DNA of 5,493 nucleotides from Bacteroidaceae bacterium (GTDB lineage Bacteria > Bacteroidota > Bacteroidia > Bacteroidales > Bacteroidaceae), in NCBI GenBank assembly GCA_028707655.1, contig JAQWAN010000151.1, positions 1 through 5,493 of the forward strand, written 5' to 3'. Positions 1-5,424 of this stretch are shown one piece after another. Position 1 is the first letter of the stretch. Each line of letters opens with the position of its first letter. The position numbers were made by a program, and so were the translations under genes. A model generated the notes under the pieces. The model made no database searches. It had not been told where the DNA came from and saw only the letters and a list, made by a program, of their open reading frames with translations.

Positions 1-523
1 CATTCCACGCTAAGAAACGATCAACACTCTCTTGACCATATTTAGAAAGCGACAGCACAATCTTCTCTTGTGTTTTCATCTTGCCCAATTTGGTCTTAGA
101 AAAGAACTTATCAGCAAAACAAATCAGTTGCTCTTCATTGCTAACGGGCTGCAGCTCACGCAACGGGAGTGGTAGATGTTGTTTGCGAATCATAGCAAGC
201 GAAATACCCGTACCTGTATGTCGTTCGCTAACCAAAGCATGTGCAGGGTATCCCTCTTTTAACAAAAGTTCAGCACCTAAATAGCCGTGACAGATATAGG
301 GGTTAGAGCCCACACAATGAATGGCGGGAGCATGTGTTAAAAAGATACCTAAATCGTGCAACATAGCTGCTTCGTAAACAAAAGTACGGTCCAATTGTAG
401 GTTTGTATTACGATCTACTAACGAAAGAGCAAAATCTGCAACGGATTTACTATGTGAGAGATAAATCCTTTTCAGTTCGTTATCTTCTGGATAATATTTA
501 TTTATAATAGTTTGTACGTTCAT
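1..523 (-). CDS. HD-domain (HDIG-type) phosphohydrolase, C-terminus beyond the window
   Basis: Reading the minus strand from ATG at 523-521 gives 174 uninterrupted codons to the window edge, so the gene is 3'-truncated by the window. The protein starts MNVQTIINKYYPEDNELKRI. It carries an HD-superfamily metal site in the expected order: H24 (LSHS), the H56-D57 doublet (AAMLHDLG), H79 (CHGYLGAELL), H102 (SERHTGTG) and D138 (CFADKFFSKT). HD proteins of this kind are soluble metal-dependent phosphohydrolases, usually acting on nucleotides or phosphate esters; the substrate cannot be told from sequence. There is no signal peptide or membrane segment. The start is supported by an upstream promoter-like site and by the divergent mscS gene 61 bases away. 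In many Bacteroidales I recall a gene of this type beside lipid A synthesis genes, but that neighbourhood is not in view. Confidence 0.88.
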   Translation of the reverse strand, partial: MNVQTIINKYYPEDNELKRIYLSHSKSVADFALSLVDRNTNLQLDRTFVYEAAMLHDLGIFLTHAPAIHCVGSNPYICHGYLGAELLLKEGYPAHALVSERHTGTGISLAMIRKQHLPLPLRELQPVSNEEQLICFADKFFSKTKLGKMKTQEKIVLSLSKYGQESVDRFLAWN

Positions 524-525
524 TG

Positions 526-556
526 TGTGATTAATCAAAACAAATTTATATTTTTG
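526..556 (+). promoter_or_regulatory. Putative Bacteroidetes-type promoter for mscS-namZ
   Basis: TATTTTTG at 549-556 matches TAnnTTTG. TGTG at 526-529 is a 3-of-4 match to TTTG with a 19-base spacer. The mscS ATG at 585 lies 28 bases after the -7 element, leaving room for a leader of roughly 20 bases. The -33 element sits only 3 bases from the start codon of the divergent HD gene, so the two promoters overlap completely. Confidence 0.42.
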
Positions 557-571
557 TACAATATTACTAAA
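541..571 (-). promoter_or_regulatory. Putative Bacteroidetes-type promoter for the HD-domain gene
   Basis: On the minus strand, TAAATTTG (548-541) matches the Bacteroidetes -7 consensus TAnnTTTG exactly. TTTA (571-568) lies 19 bases upstream as a 3-of-4 match to the -33 element TTTG. The start codon at 523 is 17 bases past the -7 element, giving a short leader. The -7 element directly abuts that of the opposing promoter. Sequence match only; AT-rich DNA produces such matches by chance. Confidence 0.45.
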
Positions 572-584
572 AATCTATGAGGCT

Positions 585-1469
585 ATGGTACATTTTGAAT
601 CTTTTTTGAAGGAGACAACCTTTTTAGGTATCTCCATAAAAACACCTCTGCTGTTTTTAATCAAATTGATTGTTATCTATTTATTTGTACGCATCTCCAC
701 TGCTGGCGTAAAATATCTATTCAAGCGATTTATGGAGAAATCGAAAAACTCCTACTTAGATGCAACCAATGTGGGATTCATTCAACGATTTGTTATCTAT
801 ATCCTCTACATCATCGGGTTAACCTCTTTCTTAGCAATGGTTCCGGGCATGGAACAGATCAGCACCTCGGTATTGGCTAGTGCAGGAATAATGGCTATGG
901 CTATTGGTCTAGCCTCACAAGAGGCATTATCCAATCTAATTGGAGGACTCTTTATCATTTTCTCACGCCCCTTTAGAGTAGGCGATTTTATACAGGTAGA
1001 GGGTGGTGTTACCGGCACAGTGGCAGAAATCACATTACGCCATACCATGATTAGAAGTTTAGAAAATAGAATGGTGCTTATTCCTAATAGCAAGATAAAC
1101 TCCAGCACCATCACTAACTCTACCATCATTGAAACAAAGACATGCAGTTATATTGAAATTGGTGTCTCCTACACCACAAACCTTGACAAGGCTATCGATG
1201 TGATGCGAGAGGAGATTATGAAACATCCCTTATTACTCGACAACAGAACAGCAGAAGAGCGCACGAACAACGTGCCACAGGTTATTATCCGCGTGATAAA
1301 ACTAGGCGATTCTTCCATTACATTGAAAGCATGGGCGTGGGCAGACAGTAGCAGCAACGCTTTTATTATGAAATGCGACCTATTTAAGAGTATCAAGGAA
1401 CGCTTTGATAAAGAAAATATTGAGATTCCCTATCCCTACTTTAACCATCTCGTAAAAAACAAACTATAA
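585..1469 (+). CDS. mscS: MscS-family small-conductance mechanosensitive ion channel
   Basis: This 294-residue inner-membrane protein is close in size to E. coli MscS (286). MscS channels open when membrane tension rises and release solutes during hypo-osmotic shock. Hydrophobic segments lie at about residues 20-40 (TM1), 67-86 (TM2) and 95-126 (TM3). TM3 is the Gly/Ala-rich pore helix, with the family signature GLASQEALSNLIGGLFIIFS at 108-127. The cytoplasmic beta domain follows (RPFRVGDFI at 128-136, then GTVAEI and VLIPNSK to 170), then the alpha/beta cage domain ending in the typical IEIPYPYF (279-286). The ATG at 585 is used because an earlier ATG at 577 hits a stop after 10 codons. The gene stands first in a unit with namZ, 4 bases downstream, behind a divergent promoter. 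The family is certain; whether it is the main channel or a paralogue is not visible. Confidence 0.95.
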   Translation: MVHFESFLKETTFLGISIKTPLLFLIKLIVIYLFVRISTAGVKYLFKRFMEKSKNSYLDATNVGFIQRFVIYILYIIGLTSFLAMVPGMEQISTSVLASAGIMAMAIGLASQEALSNLIGGLFIIFSRPFRVGDFIQVEGGVTGTVAEITLRHTMIRSLENRMVLIPNSKINSSTITNSTIIETKTCSYIEIGVSYTTNLDKAIDVMREEIMKHPLLLDNRTAEERTNNVPQVIIRVIKLGDSSITLKAWAWADSSSNAFIMKCDLFKSIKERFDKENIEIPYPYFNHLVKNKL

Positions 1470-1473
1470 TAAT

Positions 1474-2148
1474 ATGAATATGCATCTAAAGAAAATCTTA
1501 TTAGCTGTTATCTTAATCTGTTCATCATTCGCAGTAAAAGCGAGTTGTCCAAGCCAACAGATGGATAGTAAACAGGGTATACAAACGGGAGCAGAGCAAA
1601 TGAATAGATACCTTCCTTTGTTAAAAGGGAAAAGAATAGCTTTGTTGGTTAACCAAACCTCTGTGGTTGGCTCCTCACACACCCATCTACTCGATACACT
1701 ATTGAGCATGGGGGTAAAAGTAAAAAAAATCTTCGCTCCTGAACATGGGTTTAGAGGAACAGCAGATGCAGGAGAAAAAATACACAATGGTATAGATGCC
1801 AAAACAGGTATACCTATCATCTCCCTCTACGGAAAAAATCGCAAGCCATCGGCAGATTTCTTTGAAAATATTGACCTGCTGCTATTCGACATACAAGATG
1901 TGGGCGCTCGGTTCTATACCTATATCAGTACCATGCATTACGCCATAGAGGCCTGCGCAGAAAATGGAAAAGAGATGCTCGTATTAGATCGTCCTAATCC
2001 ATGCGATTATATTGACGGACCTGTTAAGCAAGACGATTGCACAAGCTTTGTAGGAGTAGACCCTATTCCAGTGTTGCATGGCTGTACTATTGGAGAGCTA
2101 GCCCTTATGATTAACAACGAAGGATGGTGCAAAGAGACAAAAAAGTAA
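1474..2148 (+). CDS. N-terminal part of the broken NamZ protein (signal peptide plus catalytic Rossmann-like domain)
   Basis: The first 224 codons of the split gene. Residues 1-23 form a signal peptide (K6-K7, a hydrophobic core at 8-21, probable signal peptidase I site after VKA at 21-23), pointing to the periplasm. C25 is not in a good lipobox. NamZ-family signatures follow: LVNQTS (58-63), PEHGFRG (89-95) with a conserved Glu90 likely important for catalysis, SLYG (117-120), DIQDVGARFYTY (139-150), LDRPNP (171-176) and HGCTIGE (202-208). The stop falls roughly where the N-terminal domain ends in the family, so a secreted N-terminal domain could be made, but it would lack the C-terminal part of the substrate cleft and is probably inactive. 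The start could also be the ATG at 1480, since MNM gives two choices. Confidence 0.6.
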   Translation: MNMHLKKILLAVILICSSFAVKASCPSQQMDSKQGIQTGAEQMNRYLPLLKGKRIALLVNQTSVVGSSHTHLLDTLLSMGVKVKKIFAPEHGFRGTADAGEKIHNGIDAKTGIPIISLYGKNRKPSADFFENIDLLLFDIQDVGARFYTYISTMHYAIEACAENGKEMLVLDRPNPCDYIDGPVKQDDCTSFVGVDPIPVLHGCTIGELALMINNEGWCKETKK

Positions 2149-2154
2149 TGCCAT

Positions 2155-2670
2155 TTGACAGTTATTCCCGTAAAGAACTGGAAACATGGCGAACCCTATC
2201 ACCTACCCATCAAACCGTCGCCAAACTTGCCAAACGACCAAGCCATAGCACTATACCCCTCTCTTTGTCTGTTTGAAGCTACAGACATCAGTGTGGGAAG
2301 AGGTACTACCTTCCCTTTCCAAGTACTAGGTGCCCCCAATAAAAAGTATGGAACATTTGTTTTTGTACCTGTCGCTCTTCCTGGATTTGATAAACACCCT
2401 TTACATCAAGATAAAGAATGTTATGGACTAGACTTGAGAGAAACAACACCGCCCAAAGGACTGAGTCTAAGCTACTTTATAGATATGTACAAAATATCTA
2501 AGAAAAAGGATGCTTTCTTTAAAAGAAGTCATTGGTTCGACCTGCTTTTGGGAAACAAAACAGTGCGTTTGGATATTATAGCAGGAAAATCAGAAACAGA
2601 AATACGTAAGGGTTGGGAAAAAGAACTAGAGGAGTACAAGGCCATTCGGTCTAAATATATCCTTTATTGA
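2155..2670 (+). CDS. C-terminal part of the broken NamZ protein
   Basis: The open frame after the stop begins at 2149 (Cys-His) and can be started only at the weak codon TTG at 2155, giving 171 residues. The first in-frame ATG comes 110 codons later. Conserved NamZ C-terminal signatures are present: LPIKPSPNLPND (17-28), YPSLCLFEATDISVGRGT (34-51), FQVLGAP (55-61), LPGFDKHPLH (75-84), CYGLDLRE (89-96), and a normal family ending, GKSETEIRKGW...YIL-Y (144-171). There is no signal peptide, so any separately translated product would stay in the cytoplasm, away from peptidoglycan. The sequence shows no other damage, which suggests that the break is recent or artefactual. It is best read as the second half of one gene rather than an independent one. 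Confidence 0.5.
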   Translation: MTVIPVKNWKHGEPYHLPIKPSPNLPNDQAIALYPSLCLFEATDISVGRGTTFPFQVLGAPNKKYGTFVFVPVALPGFDKHPLHQDKECYGLDLRETTPPKGLSLSYFIDMYKISKKKDAFFKRSHWFDLLLGNKTVRLDIIAGKSETEIRKGWEKELEEYKAIRSKYILY

Positions 2671-2702
2671 TACGCTAACAATAACTCCGCTATCCCCTAT
2701 AA

Positions 2703-2739
2703 CAACAGCCAGCATTTTAATCGTAAATGCTGGCTGTTG
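2703..2739 (+). terminator. Intrinsic terminator-like hairpin after namZ
   Basis: A perfect 15-bp inverted repeat (2703-2717 CAACAGCCAGCATTT against 2725-2739) encloses a 7-base loop. It lies 33 bases after the namZ stop and 29 bases before the fabI promoter. The following bases are AT-rich (ATTATTTATAAACATTTTA) rather than a clean T-run. It most likely ends the mscS-namZ transcript and insulates fabI. The 156-base gap 2671-2826 holds only this hairpin and the fabI promoter. Confidence 0.8.
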
Positions 2740-2767
2740 ATTATTTATAAACATTTTATACTATTAA

Positions 2768-2800
2768 TTTGTTTTAATAAATAGTAAATATGTATCTTTG
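2768..2800 (+). promoter_or_regulatory. Bacteroidetes-type promoter for the fabI unit
   Basis: TTTG at 2768-2771 and TATCTTTG at 2793-2800 match the -33 (TTTG) and -7 (TAnnTTTG) consensus at every fixed position, with a 21-base spacer inside the usual 19-21 range. The fabI ATG lies 26 bases after the -7 element, leaving a leader of about 20 bases. This is the strongest promoter in the window and follows directly on a terminator, as expected for a well-expressed essential gene. I saw no clear FapR/FabR-like palindrome beside it. Confidence 0.75.
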
Positions 2801-2826
2801 TAAACTAATTTAAGGTAAGAATAGGT

Positions 2827-3684
2827 ATGAGCTATAATTTATTAAAAGGTAAAAGAGGAATAATTTTTGGTGCACTAAACGATCAATCTATTGCGTGGAA
2901 AGTAGCAGAAAGAGCCGTTGAAGAGGGAGCCACCATTACATTATCAAACACTCCCGTAGCAGTACGTATGGGCGAATTATCTACTTTATCCGAAAAACTT
3001 AATTGCACCATCATTCCAGCTGATGCAACGAATTTTGAAGATCTAGAAGAAGTGTTTAAAAAATCAATGGAAGTTTTAGGAGGAAAAATAGATTTTGTTC
3101 TTCACTCTATTGGTATGTCACCTAATGTGCGTAAAAAACGTACATATGATGATTTAGACTATAAGTTATTAGATAAAACATTAGATATTTCTGCAGTATC
3201 CTTTCATAAAATGATACAAGCAGCTAAAAAGTTAGGTGCTATCTCTGAATGTGGTTCAATTGTGGCTTTAAGCTATGTTGCTGCGCAACGTACGTTCTTT
3301 GGTTATAATGACATGGCAGATGCAAAAGCTTTGCTAGAATCTATAGCACGTAGCTTTGGTTATATCTATGGACGTGAACACAAGGTTCGTGTAAACACGA
3401 TTTCACAATCGCCTACACGCACCACTGCAGGTTCAGGAGTTAAAGGAATGGAGAAACTATTAGATTTCTCTGACCGTATGTCGCCACTAGGAAATGCGTC
3501 GGCCGATGAATGTGCTGACTACTGTATGGTTATGTTCTCCGACTTGACAAAGAAAGTTACAATGCAAAATCTATTCCATGATGGAGGATTTTCTAGTGTT
3601 GGTATGAGTCTTCGTGCTATGAGTACGTATGAAAAAGGACTCGACGACTACATGGCAGAAGATGGCCATATTATTTACGGATAA
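2827..3684 (+). CDS. fabI: Enoyl-[acyl-carrier-protein] reductase (NADH), FabI
   Basis: This 285-residue protein of the short-chain dehydrogenase superfamily reduces trans-2-enoyl-ACP, the last step of each type II fatty-acid elongation cycle, in the cytoplasm. The N-terminal nucleotide-binding segment reads IIFGALNDQSIAW (12-24), matching the FabI-type Rossmann start. HSIGMSP (93-99) corresponds to the HSIGFAP segment of E. coli FabI near the cofactor and triclosan pocket. The catalytic pair fits the FabI pattern Y-X6-K: Y160 and K167 (GYNDMADAK), with the second conserved tyrosine Y150 (LSYVAAQ). E. coli has SAGP in the loop where this protein has SQSPTRTTAGSGVKG, and the C-terminus is HDGGFSSVGMSLRAM; both match the Bacteroidetes-type FabI as I know it. 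The gene has its own near-consensus promoter. The gldB-like gene follows after 17 bases with no terminator between. Confidence 0.97.
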   Translation: MSYNLLKGKRGIIFGALNDQSIAWKVAERAVEEGATITLSNTPVAVRMGELSTLSEKLNCTIIPADATNFEDLEEVFKKSMEVLGGKIDFVLHSIGMSPNVRKKRTYDDLDYKLLDKTLDISAVSFHKMIQAAKKLGAISECGSIVALSYVAAQRTFFGYNDMADAKALLESIARSFGYIYGREHKVRVNTISQSPTRTTAGSGVKGMEKLLDFSDRMSPLGNASADECADYCMVMFSDLTKKVTMQNLFHDGGFSSVGMSLRAMSTYEKGLDDYMAEDGHIIYG

Positions 3685-3701
3685 TTATTTACAGTAAGAA
3701 A

Positions 3702-4709
3702 ATGAAAAAACAATTGTGGAAACACTTTAGCTTGGTCCTTTTGCTATTAACACTATGTTACTCGTGTAAAGATATATCCTCGCCAAAAAACGATAATACC
3801 GTTTCCATAATTCGTTATGATAAATTACAAAATGACTTTGTTAACTTTAATAGTTTTGCTTCATTGCACAAAATGAAGACCAAATACACACAAGAAACGA
3901 AGTTACTTTATGAAGATGTACTCAATTTAGGAGCGGTCAATAATCAAGATATTGACCGCTTACTAAAAGAGCATTTTTCTAAGCCGGTCTATCAGAAGTT
4001 AATGAAAGATGCCATTGAGAAATATGACAATATGGAGGAGATTGAAAAGGAGATTACAGCTTCTTTTCATTTACTCAAAAAGGCCATTCCAAGAATTGAA
4101 ATACCAACCATTTACGCACAAATTTCAGGCCTCAACGAATCGGTTGTTATAGGAAACAAAATCTTAGGGTTCAGCATCGATAAGTATATGGGAGAGAATT
4201 ATTCGCTTTACCAATACCATTACTATGACTACCAACGACACACCATGTCAAAAGATTTTATTGTTCCAGATTGCTTGTTCTATTTCTTGATTAGTGAAAT
4301 GCCATTGTATGAAAATGCTAAGAACCACAACTGTCTTGAGGTATTTACCTATTATGGTAAAATTTACTATATCATGCACGCCATTGATAAGAAAAAATCG
4401 ATAGAAGATTTCTTAGGATATAGCAAACAAGAAAGAAAATGGTGTAAAGAAAACGTTAAAAAGATATGGACCTATATGTCCAATCAAAATCATTTAAAAG
4501 CAACCGATCCATATATCATACGCTCCTATTGTAAATTAGCACCTTTTACTAATTTCTTTGGCGAAGCATCTCCATCACGCATCGGCATGTGGATTGGCTA
4601 TCAGCTAGTTGACTCCTACATGAAAGCACATAAAGAGGTAACCTTGAAAGATCTTTTTGAAAACACCAACTACCAAGAGATAGCTGTTTCTGCTCATTTT
4701 AAACCCTAA
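3702..4709 (+). CDS. gldB: GldB-like gliding-motility-family lipoprotein
   Basis: This 335-residue protein starts with a lipoprotein signal: M-K-K, a hydrophobic run at 9-18, then YSC with the probable lipidated Cys22 followed by K-D. The residue at -3 (Cys19) is atypical for a lipobox, though Bacteroidetes lipoboxes are lenient. The mature part resembles the GldB family: an early IIRYDKLQNDF (36-46), a central ISGLNESVVIGNKILGFSID segment, IVPDCL, YYGKIYYIMHAID, KQERKWCKENVKKIW, and the C-terminal SPSRIGMWIGYQ (290-301) with LVDSYMKAH. In gliding Flavobacteria, GldB is an envelope lipoprotein needed for motility. Bacteroidales that do not glide also carry homologues, whose role is not settled, and no other gld or type IX secretion gene is in view. 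No HExxH metalloprotease motif is present. The gene is co-directional with fabI upstream and the methyltransferase 9 bases downstream. The family call is from recalled conservation. Confidence 0.82.
   Translation: MKKQLWKHFSLVLLLLTLCYSCKDISSPKNDNTVSIIRYDKLQNDFVNFNSFASLHKMKTKYTQETKLLYEDVLNLGAVNNQDIDRLLKEHFSKPVYQKLMKDAIEKYDNMEEIEKEITASFHLLKKAIPRIEIPTIYAQISGLNESVVIGNKILGFSIDKYMGENYSLYQYHYYDYQRHTMSKDFIVPDCLFYFLISEMPLYENAKNHNCLEVFTYYGKIYYIMHAIDKKKSIEDFLGYSKQERKWCKENVKKIWTYMSNQNHLKATDPYIIRSYCKLAPFTNFFGEASPSRIGMWIGYQLVDSYMKAHKEVTLKDLFENTNYQEIAVSAHFKP
3932..3960. repeat. Perfect 11-bp inverted repeat inside the gldB-like gene
   Basis: AGCGGTCAATA (3932-3942) is followed by a 7-base loop and TATTGACCGCT (3950-3960), so RNA from either strand could form an 11-bp hairpin. 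It lies about 230 bases into the gldB-like frame and 250 bases after the fabI stop. No T-run follows directly, although a short one occurs at 3974-3978. It encodes GAVNNQDIDR, so it could be a protein-coding coincidence, an mRNA stability element or a weak attenuator. Confidence 0.6.
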
Positions 4710-4718
4710 TATTCCATT

Positions 4719-5423
4719 ATGGATACTGCACTATATTTACTTCCTGTAACATTGGGAGACACGCCTATTGCGTCTGTTTTGCCAGCGATTAATCATGACA
4801 TTATCCTGCAACTCAAACATTTTATTGTTGAAGATATACGTTCAGCACGACGTTTTCTAAAAAAAACAGATTGTTCTATTAATATTGACGAATTAACCTT
4901 CTATCCACTCAATAAACATACCTCTCCCGATGAAATAGCGGGTTACTTAACACCACTTCAACAGGGGTATTCCATAGGTGTTATCTCGGAGGCTGGCTGC
5001 CCTGCTGTTGCCGATCCAGGAGCAGATGTAGTTGCTATTGCACAGAGAAAAAACTTCCGAGTAATACCTTTAGTAGGTCCCTCCTCTATTATCCTCTCCG
5101 TAATGGCTTCTGGTTTTAATGGACAGAGCTTTGCTTTTCATGGCTACCTACCCATTGAACAAAATGAACGTTCAAAAACGATGAAGCAATTAGAGAATAG
5201 GGTTTATAGAGAAGATCAAACACAACTGTTTATAGAGACCCCCTATCGCAACGAAAAGATGGTAAAAGATTTACTCAATAACTGCCGACCAGAAACAAAA
5301 CTATGTATCGCAGCTAATATTACATGTGAAGATGAATCCATCAAAACAAAAACAATAGCAGAATGGAAAAAGCACCTTCCACAAATTGGAAAGGTGCCCT
5401 GTATTTTTCTTATCTATAAATAA
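4719..5423 (+). CDS. RsmI-like (tetrapyrrole methylase fold) SAM-dependent methyltransferase
   Basis: This 234-residue cytoplasmic protein has the RsmI pattern. LYLLPVTLGD (5-14) stands where RsmI has LYLVPTPIGN. VEDIRSARRFLK (37-48) stands for AEDTRTSGKLLK, and SEAGCPAVADPG (90-101) for the SDAGTPxxSDPG SAM-binding loop. LVGPSS (118-123), FHGYLP (140-145, RsmI F-GFLP) and IETPYRN (172-178, ESPHR in RsmI) follow. E. coli RsmI (286 residues) methylates the 2'-OH of C1402 in 16S rRNA. This protein is about 50 residues shorter, ends at the core domain, and differs at several motif positions. It fits a Bacteroidetes paralogue group annotated only as SAM-dependent methyltransferase, so I do not assign rsmI or the C1402 target. 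It is the last gene of the fabI unit, 9 bases after the gldB-like stop, and its 3' end overlaps the lipA terminator on the other strand. Confidence 0.88.
   Translation: MDTALYLLPVTLGDTPIASVLPAINHDIILQLKHFIVEDIRSARRFLKKTDCSINIDELTFYPLNKHTSPDEIAGYLTPLQQGYSIGVISEAGCPAVADPGADVVAIAQRKNFRVIPLVGPSSIILSVMASGFNGQSFAFHGYLPIEQNERSKTMKQLENRVYREDQTQLFIETPYRNEKMVKDLLNNCRPETKLCIAANITCEDESIKTKTIAEWKKHLPQIGKVPCIFLIYK
5367..5397 (-). terminator. Intrinsic terminator of lipA, inside the methyltransferase coding region
   Basis: The inverted repeat 5372-5381 (GCACCTTCCA) against 5387-5397 pairs over 10 bp with one bulged A at 5390 and a 5-base loop. On the minus strand the stem is followed at once by five Ts (5371-5367), the classic intrinsic terminator form, 28 bases past the lipA stop. 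On the plus strand a five-T run (5404-5408, then C-T-T) begins 6 bases after the stem, so weaker termination in that direction is also possible, before the methyltransferase stop codon at 5421. Confidence 0.7.
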
Positions 5424-5424
5424 T

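Larger units (their letters stand above)
1474..2670 (+). pseudogene. namZ: NamZ-type exo-beta-N-acetylmuramidase (DUF1343/YbbC family), interrupted by an in-frame TAA
   Basis: The two open stretches 1474-2145 and 2149-2667 lie in the same frame and together read as one full NamZ-like protein of about 398 codons, a normal length for the family, with a single TAA at 2146-2148. NamZ enzymes remove MurNAc from the non-reducing ends of peptidoglycan fragments; homologues are known from Bacillus subtilis (YbbC) and Tannerella forsythia. Homology runs through the break: INNEGW, then a variable stretch, then CHLTVIPVKNW. So nothing is missing, and one change of a sense codon (for example CAA or AAA) would explain it. 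The C-terminal part has no good start of its own. TAA ends other genes here, so the genetic code is not altered. Possible readings are a recent nonsense mutation, a sequencing error, or low-level readthrough. The gene follows mscS by 4 bases and is followed by a terminator. Confidence 0.8.

Noticed and set aside
81..284. 67-codon plus-strand frame
   Set aside because: It is antisense to the HD-domain gene, whose metal-binding motifs are clear on the minus strand. It has no recognisable features.
806..1129. 107-codon minus-strand frame inside mscS
   Set aside because: It is the antisense of the conserved pore helix and beta domain of MscS; its hydrophobic look follows from the complementary codons.
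1474..1560. NamZ as a lipoprotein through Cys25
   Set aside because: The residues before Cys25 (V-K-A-S) put Lys at -3, which is a poor lipobox; a signal peptidase I site after VKA fits better.
1169..1820. Minus-strand frames opposite the mscS end and the namZ start (1169-1396 and 1464-1820)
   Set aside because: They are antisense shadows of clearly conserved plus-strand proteins and show no family motif.
2146..2148. TAA reassigned to an amino acid in this organism
   Set aside because: TAA is the normal end of mscS, fabI, the gldB-like gene, the methyltransferase and namZ's neighbours here use stops in the standard way, and no other in-frame TAA occurs in the conserved genes.
2137..2155. 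Frameshift in the A6 run as the cause of the NamZ break
   Set aside because: The homologous sequence before and after the stop is in the same frame, so one insertion or deletion cannot explain it; a base substitution does.
2148..2276. Small 42-residue gene starting in the TAATG overlap
   Set aside because: It lies out of frame over well-conserved NamZ coding sequence, and I recognise no family in it. It is kept only as a note to the slippery-site finding.
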